Shown: positions 20,490 through 30,450, counted from the stretch's first letter. The stretch: 37,325 bases of DNA from Candidatus Tayloriibacteriota bacterium (GCA_903857825.1 CAIOGI010000002.1:1-37325), one strand, 5' to 3'. Program-made: numbers and translations. Notes: generated by a model from the sequence alone, not told the origin.

Positions 20490-20981
20490 TTATTTTGGTA
20501 CTACGCAATAATATTTCGCAGCAGCACCACAATTCTTGGTCCCTATACTGCCACTACTGAAGCTGTCCTGAAAAACTGAACTATCGGTCTCAAGTTGTGC
20601 TCCTAAAATATAATCATAACGGGGTGTCCCGGTATTTGTTATGATGTAATCATATGAAACAGTAGCGCTTTCCTGAGGAATCTTTGAAATAAAGCTATTT
20701 AATGTCATACCTGGGCAACGTGCACTGTCTATTGGGTCACCTAATTGACTATTAGAAATTACATTACTTGTATATGCTGCAGGATAAGTGCCACATTTAT
20801 CAAATATCATTTCCAAAGTTAGCTGTATCTGCGCTAGATCTGAGATTCTCTTTGCGTCTCTTGCCTTCGCTTTTGCCTGCGTAAAGTTTGCTGTTACTAT
20901 AGCTGTCAATATACCGATAATTGCAATAACGACTAATAACTCTACTAATGTAAATCCTTTTTTGTTTGAGAAATATTTCAT
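20490..20981 (-). CDS. Type IV pilin
   Basis: KKGFTLVELLVVIAIIGILTAIVTANFTQAKAKARDAKRISDLAQIQLTLEMIFDKCGTYP. Confidence 0.9.
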   Translation of the reverse strand: MKYFSNKKGFTLVELLVVIAIIGILTAIVTANFTQAKAKARDAKRISDLAQIQLTLEMIFDKCGTYPAAYTSNVISNSQLGDPIDSARCPGMTLNSFISKIPQESATVSYDYIITNTGTPRYDYILGAQLETDSSVFQDSFSSGSIGTKNCGAAAKYYCVVPK

Positions 20982-21141
20982 AAGTTAATTATAGCAAAGA
21001 TTGTCAATAAATTATACAAGAGAAGTCCACAGATGTATTTTGGTTGAGCTTATGTGGGTTATAAAACCAAAATCGAGATATTTAGAGAACTCTCAGACTA
21101 AGAATTTGACTTTGATTTTGGATTTAGTAATATACAAAGTA

Positions 21142-21231
21142 GCACTTGGATGGGCTTGCCCTCTCACGGTCAATGTTTATCCAAACCGTAGCCAAGTGCC
21201 AACAAAGCATGTCACAAAAGTGGCATTTTTT
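21142..21231 (+). ncRNA. Candidate structured RNA (branched stem) ending in an intrinsic terminator
   Basis: Outer stem GCACTTGG (21142-21149)/CCAAGTGC (21192-21199) encloses GGG-CTTG-CCC (21152-21161) and ACGGT (21166-21170)/ACCGT (21185-21189); then hairpin ATGTCAC-AAAA-GTGGCAT (21209-21226) with a T-run. Confidence 0.45.
21209..21231 (+). terminator. Intrinsic terminator, plus strand
   Basis: ATGTCAC AAAA GTGGCAT (one G-U) followed by T-run. Confidence 0.65.
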
Positions 21232-21236
21232 GTTAT

Positions 21237-21737
21237 TTAATCTAACTCCAGATTACCCTCGTACATTTTTCTTTTATTAATAGGTTCAATTTGTTTCCAA
21301 AAAGGTATGATACTCCAAAAATATGGTTGTTTATCCTCTATTTGTTTAACAATTATTTTAATTCTTACTTTCTTATCAATCACAGCAATGAATTCATAAT
21401 ATGTTGTATCTACCAAGTTATATTCATTTCTATGGTTACTTCTGTTTAATTCAAATGTCTTTGTCTCATTTATTCCTTGTAGGGTTTTTGAGTCTTGAAC
21501 AATAATTGGTGCAAATTTTAGTAATTTCATCCTAATATATTGATCATAAACAAGCCTGGCTTTATGTTTTTCTTTAAATTTTAAATGTTCTTTACCCTTA
21601 GAATTGAAAATTATCTTTTGCTTTAAATATGGGCACCAAATCTCTTGAAATCTGCTGTATAGTAATTCGGCTTTTTCCTTAATTTCATCAAAATCAATAG
21701 GTTTTTCTTTCCCCATATTTACTTTATATTTCTCCAT
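21237..21737 (-). CDS. Hypothetical protein, 166 aa, between pilin genes
   Basis: Intact ORF on the operon strand; no family recognised. Confidence 0.65.
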   Translation of the reverse strand: MEKYKVNMGKEKPIDFDEIKEKAELLYSRFQEIWCPYLKQKIIFNSKGKEHLKFKEKHKARLVYDQYIRMKLLKFAPIIVQDSKTLQGINETKTFELNRSNHRNEYNLVDTTYYEFIAVIDKKVRIKIIVKQIEDKQPYFWSIIPFWKQIEPINKRKMYEGNLELD

Positions 21738-21862
21738 ATCTTATATAATTAAATTAATAATTGCATAAAGACTAGCAAATAGTTCTTAAGAAATTATAAA
21801 GATTTTGTCAAAAAACGGTATTAGGTAATAAATTTTTGAATTACACCAGCCTCACAAACCAA

Positions 21863-21888
21863 AACCCACCTTTTTGAGGAGGTGGGTT
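21863..21888 (-). terminator. Probable terminator after the 21915-22421 pilin
   Basis: AACCCACCT/AGGTGGGTT 9-bp stem followed on the minus strand by a short T-run. Confidence 0.65.
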
Positions 21889-21914
21889 AGTAAAAGATTG
21901 TCTTATGTACTTAA

Positions 21915-22421
21915 TTATTGACAAACACCCCCGGTAATCTGTCCAACTGCTGGAGCTGTAGTAGCAGGTCCTGCTGTCAATTTTACATTACCACTATTAT
22001 CTACACACTGAATACCAGTACCATCAGGCAATGTAGCTGCTATAGCAAATTTAGTAGGACTGGAAGCACTATCCACAGAACAAGTAATCATACTTGCAGT
22101 AGTATTATTTAAAATACCAGTTACTATAGCTTTCACACCATTTTTTGTAACATAGTATGCCCCAGTTGCAACAGTACCTGTACAACCAACATCTCCAACA
22201 CCTACGACACCTGCAAGAGCTGCTGGGCCATAAGCTCCGCCATCCGCCTCAACTTCCATTTGCGTACGAAAACTGACCAACTGTGCCTTGATAGATGAAG
22301 CCTTCCCCTTTGATCTCGCTGTTGATAGCGAAGCTAGAACAACTGATGACAAAATACCAATAATAGCGATAACGACTAGCAATTCAATCAATGTAAAACC
22401 TTTTGTATTATTCTTCTTCAT
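21915..22421 (-). CDS. Major-type type IV pilin
   Basis: KGFTLIELLVVIAIIGILSSVVLASLSTARSKGKASSIKAQLVSFRTQMEV. Confidence 0.92.
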   Translation of the reverse strand: MKKNNTKGFTLIELLVVIAIIGILSSVVLASLSTARSKGKASSIKAQLVSFRTQMEVEADGGAYGPAALAGVVGVGDVGCTGTVATGAYYVTKNGVKAIVTGILNNTTASMITCSVDSASSPTKFAIAATLPDGTGIQCVDNSGNVKLTAGPATTAPAVGQITGGVCQ

Positions 22422-22583
22422 AACAAATTAAATTAACTTATAATAAAACTTAATAATTAAACTTATAGGACTAATTATAGCAAGGAAAACGGAAACAAGT
22501 GCAATGTCTATGTGGATAACTCCGGGAATCCCCCTTGCGGGGAACAATTAGCAAATTGATCCTAGGGATAACTAATCCCTCAC

Positions 22584-23792
22584 CTACTGCGACCCTGCAA
22601 TATTATAAATAGGTATGAGGACAGAGGCTAGAAGCACAGCGACACCACCTCCAAGACACACTATCATGAGGGGTTCAATAAGATCTACGAGCGCGTCAAC
22701 AGCAGTAGTAACTTCACGAGCATAAAATCTTGCAAGAGTTTTCAAGATAGCACCAAGTTCACCAGACTCTTCTCCAACCTTAATCATTTGAATCATAATT
22801 CCTGGAATTTCACTATTATTTGAAAGTGCCTCAGATACAGCCTTACCTCCTCTTACAGAATCCACTGCATCAGCAAGAATTTTTTGATATACAGTATTGT
22901 TTATAACAGAAGAAGTCAATTCTAGAGCACGAATCATAGGAATTCCCGAAACCAGCATTGTATTCATATTGTCTGCAAGTCTTGACCAATATAATTTTCT
23001 AAATAAGGCACCAACATAAGGCACACCCAACTTAACTTTATCAAATATCTCTTTACCTGTAGGTGTTCTTATATATTTGACCAAGAAAAATCCACCGATA
23101 ATCACCGCACCGAGTACGATAAAACCATAACTAGTTAGGAAATTACTAATACCAAGTATAATTTTTGTATATATTGGAATTTCTTGACCTGAATCAGTAA
23201 GAATTGCACTAATCTTGGGAATAACCATAGTAAACATAAGAATCATAACTGTGATAAATGTCATAATAACAAAGGCAGGATATACCAATGCACCCTTTGC
23301 TTTTGATACAAGCTCATATGTACGGTCCAAATAATCAGCAAGATAGCTAAATGTATCATTTAATTTACCCGACTCTTCTCCAGCTTTCACCATACTTGTA
23401 TAGAATTCAGAAAAGATTTTTGGGTGTCTCGCTAAAGCTGCAGAAATTTGACTTCCTGATTGTAAGTCATCAGCAATAATATTTAGCTTCGAGCCAAGAA
23501 GTTTATTCTCTGTCTCAGCTCCCAATAGACGAAATATTCTCAACGCCGACACCTGTGCCTCAAAAAGTGTCGCCAACTGACGTGACAATATAACGACATC
23601 TTTGTTTGACACTCTCTCAAACCATGTAATGTTCATTGCCATGAGACCTTTCTTGGTTTCTGCTTCATTTATATTAAGAATAACCAAACCCCTTCTTTGT
23701 AAGGAAGAAATTGCAATGTCCACATTTACAGCATCTATTGTGCCATTTTTGGGAGCTGCTGTTTGATCTACCGCCTGATATGTAAAAAGCAT
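22584..23792 (-). CDS. pilC: Type IV pilus inner membrane platform protein
   Basis: Two GspF domains: SRQLATLFEAQVSALRIFRLLG... and LADNMNTMLVSGIPMIRALELTSSVINN; VKAGEESGKL/IKVGEESGEL repeats. Confidence 0.95.
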   Translation of the reverse strand: MLFTYQAVDQTAAPKNGTIDAVNVDIAISSLQRRGLVILNINEAETKKGLMAMNITWFERVSNKDVVILSRQLATLFEAQVSALRIFRLLGAETENKLLGSKLNIIADDLQSGSQISAALARHPKIFSEFYTSMVKAGEESGKLNDTFSYLADYLDRTYELVSKAKGALVYPAFVIMTFITVMILMFTMVIPKISAILTDSGQEIPIYTKIILGISNFLTSYGFIVLGAVIIGGFFLVKYIRTPTGKEIFDKVKLGVPYVGALFRKLYWSRLADNMNTMLVSGIPMIRALELTSSVINNTVYQKILADAVDSVRGGKAVSEALSNNSEIPGIMIQMIKVGEESGELGAILKTLARFYAREVTTAVDALVDLIEPLMIVCLGGGVAVLLASVLIPIYNIAGSQ

Positions 23793-23800
23793 AATATTTT

Positions 23801-24859
23801 TTAAATTAAACGATCTAGTATTCTAGGATCCGTAGAGTTCAGATATGCACTTTCTGTAGTTATTTCTCCGGCCCGGACCAGTTCAGCTAGAGAACGATGC
23901 ATATCTATCATACCATCTCCAGAACTAGTCTCTATAACAGTATTTATCTCATGAATTCTTTTTTCACGAATAAGATTTGATACAGCATTATTATTAATCA
24001 ATAGTTCATAAGCAGGAATCAAACCACCAGAAATACGAGGTATTAGACGCTGTGAAAATATACCAGTCATACTACTTGCTAGCTGAACTCGTATTTGATC
24101 TTGTTGCCCAGATGGGAATGAATCGATGATACGGTTGATTGTCTGTGCGGCGTTGTTTGTATGTAATGTAGAAAATACGAGGTGACCTGTTTCAGCCGCG
24201 GTCACAGCAGTGGCCATTGTCTCTATATCACGCATTTCACCAACAAGACAAACATCAATATCTTGTCTAAACATAGAAATAAGAGCATCTTTAAAGTCAG
24301 GAGTATCTATTCTAACCTCTCTTTGATCAATAGATGATTTCTTTGATTCGTATAGATATTCAACTGGATCCTCAATGGTCATAATATGCTCACTTCTTGT
24401 CTGATTTATCATTTCAATAAGCGCAGCAAGGGTCGTAGACTTACCTTGTCCTATTGGACCTACCACCAAAAAGAAACCCTGTTGCTTGTGTGTAAAGCTT
24501 TCCAAGATCGGAGGAAGATTCAGTTCTTCCAATGTCTTTATTTTCTTTGGAATAAGTCTCAATGCTACAGACAATGCACCTTGTCTATAGTATGCATTAC
24601 CTCGAAAACGAGATTCTACTAAACTGTACGAAAAATCCACATCCCTGTCTTTCTCCAATAGAATCTTATTTTTATCATTAAGAAAAACATCAAGGTATCC
24701 TTTCATGTCTACATCTGTAGTTATACTTTTTTTAGCCAAGGGTATTAGAGAACCTGCAACTCTAATAATAGGATGTCTGCCATCTGACAAATGGAGATCA
24801 GACGCATTCTCATTTACTACTAGATCAACCAATTGCTCAATTTCTTTTTTATAATCCAT
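23801..24859 (-). CDS. pilT: Twitching motility/retraction ATPase
   Basis: VVGPIGQGKSTTLAALIEMIN (Walker A), MTIEDPVEYLY, FRQDIDVCLVGEMRDIETMATAVTAAETGHLVFSTLHTNNAAQTINRIID. Confidence 0.94.
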   Translation of the reverse strand: MDYKKEIEQLVDLVVNENASDLHLSDGRHPIIRVAGSLIPLAKKSITTDVDMKGYLDVFLNDKNKILLEKDRDVDFSYSLVESRFRGNAYYRQGALSVALRLIPKKIKTLEELNLPPILESFTHKQQGFFLVVGPIGQGKSTTLAALIEMINQTRSEHIMTIEDPVEYLYESKKSSIDQREVRIDTPDFKDALISMFRQDIDVCLVGEMRDIETMATAVTAAETGHLVFSTLHTNNAAQTINRIIDSFPSGQQDQIRVQLASSMTGIFSQRLIPRISGGLIPAYELLINNNAVSNLIREKRIHEINTVIETSSGDGMIDMHRSLAELVRAGEITTESAYLNSTDPRILDRLI

Positions 24860-24860
24860 T

Positions 24861-25256
24861 TTATTGTTTGTTAACGGATGAATAAATCTTTTGAACCTCC
24901 GCCAAAACTTCAGAAGGAATCGTGGTTGCTTTTATTATATAACCGTCAACATCGAGTTGCTTCGCTTTGGCGACATCGTCAGTTAATCCCTGATTGGTTA
25001 GCATAATTATAACAGAATTCTTCGCAAGTTTCTCTGTTCTTATAGTTGATAGTAGATCAATTCCATTCATTCCAGGCATTACAACATCCAATAGAATAAT
25101 ATCTGGCTCTGATCCATCTCTAAGTAATTTCAAAGCATCTTCAGAGTTTTGTAATGTATGAACATCAAAACCATTATTAGAAAACTTGACAGAATACATA
25201 TCAAGTAGAAACTTATCATCGTCAACGAATAGAATACTTAATTGTTTTTTTTCCAT
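24861..25256 (-). CDS. Stand-alone CheY-like receiver domain protein
   Basis: LSILFVDDDKFLLDMYSVKF..., PDIILLDVVMPGMNGIDLL; no output domain. Confidence 0.92.
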   Translation of the reverse strand: MEKKQLSILFVDDDKFLLDMYSVKFSNNGFDVHTLQNSEDALKLLRDGSEPDIILLDVVMPGMNGIDLLSTIRTEKLAKNSVIIMLTNQGLTDDVAKAKQLDVDGYIIKATTIPSEVLAEVQKIYSSVNKQ

Positions 25257-25268
25257 ACTATTATTGTA

Positions 25269-26984
25269 CTATAATTTATTTACTTCCTCAAATGGAATAA
25301 TCTTCTTAAATGCCTTTATTAAAGCATCCTCTTTCATTGTTAGCATGCCCTTTTGTCTCAATACACGAGAAATCTCGATTTCATTTGGATTAGTCAATAT
25401 AATAGATTCAATATCTTTATCCATTTTCATAACTTCAAATACAGCCATTCTACCTCTAGTACCTCTAGGACAATCCGGTGTGGGTGTAATACCGTACACG
25501 GTATCAGAAAAAGGAATTTCTTTTTTATACTGCTCTGGAAGAGTTGAAAATTGTTTGTCGATCATCATTTTTATACTACCCTCAACTGGCATAGGTTTAC
25601 CAGCACCAGGTGGAAATGTTCCAACAAGTCTCTGTGCTATAGCCATTATGAGAGTTGGTGCAATAAGGTAAGGATCGATACCCATATCTATAAGACGAGG
25701 AATAACTCCAGCCGCATCATTGGTGTGAAGCGTAGAAAATACAAGGTGTCCAGTAAGGGCAGCCTGCACTGCGAGCTGAGCAGTTTCATTATCTCGAATC
25801 TCTCCAACCATGATTATGTCTGGATCTTGTCTAAGAGTTGTCCTAAGTCCAGATGCGAATGTATATCCAATTTCTGGCCGAACTTGTGATTGACTAACTC
25901 CTTCCATATTATATTCTATAGGATCTTCCAAAGACAAAACATTGTAAGCCTCTCTATCTACTTCATTTAACATCGAATAAAGCGATGTTGACTTACCAGA
26001 ACCTGTAGGACCTGTGATCAAGATTAGGCCATATGGACGCTGTATAGCTTCACGAATAGTCAATAGATTTTTTTCAGTAAGTCCTATCTGATCAAGGTTC
26101 TTTACACCCTTTTCCTGATCAAGAATACGCATCACGACCTTTTCGCCATAATACGCTGGAAATGTAGAAACACGGAAATCAATCTTCCTGCCATCTATTC
26201 TTGCAGAAAATCTACCGTCTTGAGGTTTACGCTTCTCATCAAGCTTCATATTTGACAACACTTTTATACGAGCAACCACAGCACTGTGTACTTGTGGTGG
26301 CAAAACCAAGCTTGTATTCAATGTACCATCAACACGAAATCTGACTCTCACTTTGTCCCTCATATGTTCAATGTGCACATCAGAAGCATTACCCTCGGTT
26401 GCATAACGTACAATAGTAGCTACTATTTTTACCACGGGAGCATCTTCAATTATTGATGACCCCTCGCTTTCATCCTCACTTGCTTTTCGTAATTTGACAA
26501 TACTTTCTGAGTCGACAGATAGCACAGTTTCCAATTCAGTAAGAGCTCTTGATACTTCTCCACTAATACCCTTATAAGATTCGATTACCTTTTGATAATC
26601 CTCTATAGTAATTAAAAAAACCTTATACGGAATGTTACTCTTCGCTGCAATAAAGTTCAATGCATCTCTTGCTTCTATATTATCTGGATCAACAATACCA
26701 ACTTCTAGAGTGCCCTCCTTAAGACCTATTGGTACAAATTTGTAATGTACAGCGGATTCTTCTGAAATATAATCCAATACTTCAAATGGAACAGATGCAT
26801 CTCCTATTGTTCTTACAGGAATATTTAAAAACTCACCTCTTGCTTGTAATATATCTTCTATACGGACACCCACTTCTAGCAATATCTTATCAATAGACTC
26901 TCCTGTTGAGATTCTCTCTTTAATCTCTCTAGTATTATCTTTTGTTATAAGATTTTTGTTTAAAAGTATATCTACTACACTCAT
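25269..26984 (-). CDS. pilB: Type IV pilus extension ATPase (GspE/PilB family)
   Basis: LITGPTGSGKSTSLYSMLNEVD, LRQDPDIIMVGEIRDNETAQLAVQAALTGHLVFSTLHTNDAAG. The zinc-binding cysteine cluster appears reduced. Confidence 0.95.
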   Translation of the reverse strand: MSVVDILLNKNLITKDNTREIKERISTGESIDKILLEVGVRIEDILQARGEFLNIPVRTIGDASVPFEVLDYISEESAVHYKFVPIGLKEGTLEVGIVDPDNIEARDALNFIAAKSNIPYKVFLITIEDYQKVIESYKGISGEVSRALTELETVLSVDSESIVKLRKASEDESEGSSIIEDAPVVKIVATIVRYATEGNASDVHIEHMRDKVRVRFRVDGTLNTSLVLPPQVHSAVVARIKVLSNMKLDEKRKPQDGRFSARIDGRKIDFRVSTFPAYYGEKVVMRILDQEKGVKNLDQIGLTEKNLLTIREAIQRPYGLILITGPTGSGKSTSLYSMLNEVDREAYNVLSLEDPIEYNMEGVSQSQVRPEIGYTFASGLRTTLRQDPDIIMVGEIRDNETAQLAVQAALTGHLVFSTLHTNDAAGVIPRLIDMGIDPYLIAPTLIMAIAQRLVGTFPPGAGKPMPVEGSIKMMIDKQFSTLPEQYKKEIPFSDTVYGITPTPDCPRGTRGRMAVFEVMKMDKDIESIILTNPNEIEISRVLRQKGMLTMKEDALIKAFKKIIPFEEVNKL

Positions 26985-27005
26985 ATATTATAATGATCAA
27001 TTATT

Positions 27006-27353
27006 CTATCTAGCTACCGAAGCTGGTCTAGCTGGAGTATAGTAAGGAGCAAATGGATTAGTCCTACCCACATTTTGTGTAGGAATTACTACAGTGTGAT
27101 CTGATAATAAAGCATATAATGGATCTGAGAATATAGTCTTATCTATTCTTAACATACTCATTTCTCCTAAAAGAGTTAGGATCTTTGCTGCCGCAATCTG
27201 AGTCTGCTGATCACCAATAGTCATAGTTTCATCAATAGAATTTATACTTGAATCAGATGGGCTACCTGATGAATAGAAATAAAATAATATGCCAGCTACT
27301 AGTATGGCTATGAATATAATTGTTGTCTTTGTGCTTGATGTAATATTTTTCAT
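27006..27353 (-). CDS. PilP-like pilus protein (short)
   Basis: TM anchor plus C-terminal VGRTNPFAPY, similar to the RxPF box of PilP/GspC; position after pilM-N-O. Confidence 0.5.
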   Translation of the reverse strand: MKNITSSTKTTIIFIAILVAGILFYFYSSGSPSDSSINSIDETMTIGDQQTQIAAAKILTLLGEMSMLRIDKTIFSDPLYALLSDHTVVIPTQNVGRTNPFAPYYTPARPASVAR

Positions 27354-27371
27354 TTTGATTCAAAAATTATA

Positions 27372-27944
27372 CTATTTAATCCAGTATGTTTTTAGTTCAA
27401 CTCCGTAATCATATACTCCACTATCAGTAGCCTTCACTGTTATTTTAGAAACTTTCATTATCCTAAGACTAGTTTCTAAATCTTTTAACAAATCAATAAA
27501 ATTCTGATACGTAGTGGAAACATCAAACGAAAGCACAACAGTATTATAATCAGCATTTGTCTCAATTTGTTCTGTAGTTTTATCGTTTATAGTATTTGCT
27601 TTTGATATTGATGTATTTATATTAGGTGCATTTGTTTTAACATTTTTCAATATTAAACCCCTACCCAATCCAATGCTCTTAACATCTAGTGTTAGACGAA
27701 CATTATCAATATTATCCGGAACCATCTTTTCTAGGCGCTCCTTATCATTATCACTAATCTGATTATAGTTAGCGACTATTTCATCTCTCTTTTTAATTAA
27801 TTTTTCAGAATTATCTATTGCCTCCTGATATCCAGCATTAACATTTTTAATAACCTTTATTTCCTCTATTTTACCTTTTGTAAAGGTAAAATAAATTCCT
27901 ATAGCGAGTATTAAAAGTATAATTGGTGTTGCATTCCTATTCAT
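27372..27944 (-). CDS. PilO-like pilus assembly protein
   Basis: N-terminal TM, coiled-coil, C-terminal ferredoxin-like region; synteny downstream of pilN. Confidence 0.7.
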   Translation of the reverse strand: MNRNATPIILLILAIGIYFTFTKGKIEEIKVIKNVNAGYQEAIDNSEKLIKKRDEIVANYNQISDNDKERLEKMVPDNIDNVRLTLDVKSIGLGRGLILKNVKTNAPNINTSISKANTINDKTTEQIETNADYNTVVLSFDVSTTYQNFIDLLKDLETSLRIMKVSKITVKATDSGVYDYGVELKTYWIK

Positions 27945-27950
27945 AATAAT

Positions 27951-28607
27951 TTATTGTGTTGGTGTATTAACTTGACTATTAACTGGGTTTGAATATTCTG
28001 GCATCAATTTAGTATATAACAAATCATCTGAGCTTATCATCCCACTAAAGCTAAACTGTACGCCACCGTTATCTTGTTCAGAAACATTAGAAATTACTGG
28101 ATTTTTTAATATTTTATATTTACCAAACTCTTTTGATTTGCCAAAAACGTCTGATTGATATGCTATAGCATAAGGATCTTTTGCTGTACCACTAAGTGTT
28201 ATCTTTATATCCTGAGAGTCCTTTGATGGTCCTTCAAAGGTAAAACTACTAAAACGCACATTTTCTACAGCCAATTGGCTTATTATTGAAAATACTTCAC
28301 CAGCAGATAAATGACTAGCCAAAAATTCTTTACTTAGGTTGAGCTTTTTATTTATTTTCTTCAATTCTTCTATAAGAGGAATATCAAATTTTTTCTCGCT
28401 ATCAGCTAATTTCTTTTTATAGTTTATTTGATCTTTATTTAATACACCAATCCAAACTACAGAAAATACTGCACCAACAATAGACGCTAGGAATAAAACT
28501 GTAGCAACAACCATTATTATGCTTGTACCCTTCTTTGCAGAAATAGCTTTCTGCTCTAATACGAGTGGTTTCTTAGGAATGAACGATGTTTGAAATTTTG
28601 TCTCCAT
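27951..28607 (-). CDS. PilN-like pilus assembly protein
   Basis: TM SIIMVVATVLFLASIVGAVFSVVW, PilN-like architecture; directly after pilM. Confidence 0.7.
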   Translation of the reverse strand: METKFQTSFIPKKPLVLEQKAISAKKGTSIIMVVATVLFLASIVGAVFSVVWIGVLNKDQINYKKKLADSEKKFDIPLIEELKKINKKLNLSKEFLASHLSAGEVFSIISQLAVENVRFSSFTFEGPSKDSQDIKITLSGTAKDPYAIAYQSDVFGKSKEFGKYKILKNPVISNVSEQDNGGVQFSFSGMISSDDLLYTKLMPEYSNPVNSQVNTPTQ

Positions 28608-28669
28608 TTATTTTAATTGTACTAGATAGCAATAGGAACATCAATAGCATGCGTGTGTATATCTTTCCA

Positions 28670-29788
28670 TTAATCAATTTCAGAAAGACGCCTAAGTGCA
28701 CAACCTATAGCAACAGCAAACTCTGGGCCAGCTTCTGCGAGTCTTTCTGCAAAGAAAGCTGGAGTTTCTATTTTGCTAAATGGATTTGCGTATTCGGTAT
28801 CTGTTTGAAAACTAATTTTTGCAAGATCAGTAAGACCCTTTAGAAGAACACTACCTCCAGTCAAAACTACTCTACTAATATTTTTCTGATATTTCCTTTG
28901 ATAGCTTAGCATGGTTGCATTTGCCTCATAGAATATATAATCTAGATTTACAGTTATAATCTCGGTTAATTCCTTATATTCTGGACCTCCCTTCAAACCA
29001 TATATTCTTTTAAGATTTTCTGCTTCATCAACAGGAATGCTTAATGATTTTGAAATCGCCATTGTTATGTCCTGTCCTCCACGATTAATAATATGCGAGG
29101 CCCTCAATATTCCTCTTTCGACAATATACAATTTAGTAATACCAGCGCCCATGTCTATAATCATTACTGCTTTATTTCCTTGATCAATCACTGAACGTAT
29201 AGAACTAAATAACTCTAATTCAAAAAATGTAGGCTCTATGCCAGATATAGAAGATATCGCTTGATAGTTATTTATATACTCATTATGAATAGCAACTACC
29301 AAAAAATCTTGATTCTTTTTTTCTGTTGTTTTTGATAAATCATTTTGATCTTCATTTGAATAACTATCTTCCTTAGGAATTGCTGAATAATCTAGGAGAA
29401 CTTCGCTCATGGCTACAGGAATATACTTTCTTGCCTCTAGGGATATCACGTCTGCTATCTGTTTTTCAGGTACGATAGGAACATTTACGAAAGTTACAAG
29501 ACTAGATGACAGCGGTAAAGAAATACCAGCTGCGACAGTTGTGGTCTTTGCCTCGCGGAGTATATCCTTGAGCGCTTCCGCAATCTTTTCTGGTGGAAGA
29601 TTCGTAGATCTTCCAATCTCTATACCTGCATAAGGCCCGAGCGACAGCTCTCCATATGTTTCTAAAACTGCGCGACCTCTTTTTTTCTTAATTTGAACAA
29701 CTTTTATAGCAGATGAGCCAATATCAATACCTAATACACTACTATTTTTCTTAAAGAATATAGAAAATATATTTCGCAAAAAATCCAT
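28670..29788 (-). CDS. pilM: Type IV pilus actin-like ATPase PilM
   Basis: VLGIDIGSSAIKVVQIKKKRGRAVLETYGE; AVMIIDMGAGITKLYIVERG; start moved to MDFLRNIF. Confidence 0.93.
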   Translation of the reverse strand: MDFLRNIFSIFFKKNSSVLGIDIGSSAIKVVQIKKKRGRAVLETYGELSLGPYAGIEIGRSTNLPPEKIAEALKDILREAKTTTVAAGISLPLSSSLVTFVNVPIVPEKQIADVISLEARKYIPVAMSEVLLDYSAIPKEDSYSNEDQNDLSKTTEKKNQDFLVVAIHNEYINNYQAISSISGIEPTFFELELFSSIRSVIDQGNKAVMIIDMGAGITKLYIVERGILRASHIINRGGQDITMAISKSLSIPVDEAENLKRIYGLKGGPEYKELTEIITVNLDYIFYEANATMLSYQRKYQKNISRVVLTGGSVLLKGLTDLAKISFQTDTEYANPFSKIETPAFFAERLAEAGPEFAVAIGCALRRLSEID

Positions 29789-29823
29789 ATGGATATTATA
29801 GCATAAGGGTGTAAAATAATGCG

Positions 29824-30450
29824 ATGTACACAATACTTCAACATATAATTGACTATTTATTTCCACCTACAAAAGAAGAAGTACGAATAAGATCAATTCC
29901 GATTGATTGGTTAAATATGAATTGCAAAAAAGCTCTACAGACTGAATTCCCTTTTATAAAAGCCGTATTCTCGTATAAGGATCCATTGATCAAAGAATTA
30001 ATTTGGCAAATTAAATATAAGAAAAATGCACACGCTATAGCCTGTGGAGCTTACGCACTCTATAGTGAACTTAACAAATATAAATATACCCTTACCCTTA
30101 TACCAATCCCCATTTCAAAAGAGCGCAGAAAAGAAAGAGGTTATAATCAATGTGAATTAATCATTGATGAAATACTTAAACTAGACAGAGAAAATATATT
30201 TATAAAAGATTACAACATACTCACGCGCGAAAAAGATATAGAAAAACAAACTCATAAAAATCGTAATGAAAGGATATCCAATACTAAACATATTTTTAAA
30301 GTAAACATGAAAAATGATGTAAATGATCTCAATCAAAAGATAATAATAATAGACGATGTTACAACTACTGGAAGTACACTAAAAGAAGCTCGTGATGAGC
30401 TTCTCAGAGTCGGCTACACTGATGTACGAGCTTTAACTATTGCGCACTAG
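29824..30450 (+). CDS. comF: ComF-family phosphoribosyltransferase-like protein
   Basis: LIPIPISKERRKERGYNQCELI and PRPP loop IIIIDDVTTTGSTLKEARDELLRVG. Confidence 0.88.
   Translation: MYTILQHIIDYLFPPTKEEVRIRSIPIDWLNMNCKKALQTEFPFIKAVFSYKDPLIKELIWQIKYKKNAHAIACGAYALYSELNKYKYTLTLIPIPISKERRKERGYNQCELIIDEILKLDRENIFIKDYNILTREKDIEKQTHKNRNERISNTKHIFKVNMKNDVNDLNQKIIIIDDVTTTGSTLKEARDELLRVGYTDVRALTIAH

Noticed and set aside
21001-21240. 79-aa plus-strand ORF MSINYTREVHRC...
   Set aside because: Its 3' half is the branched-stem plus terminator region; composition is not protein-like.
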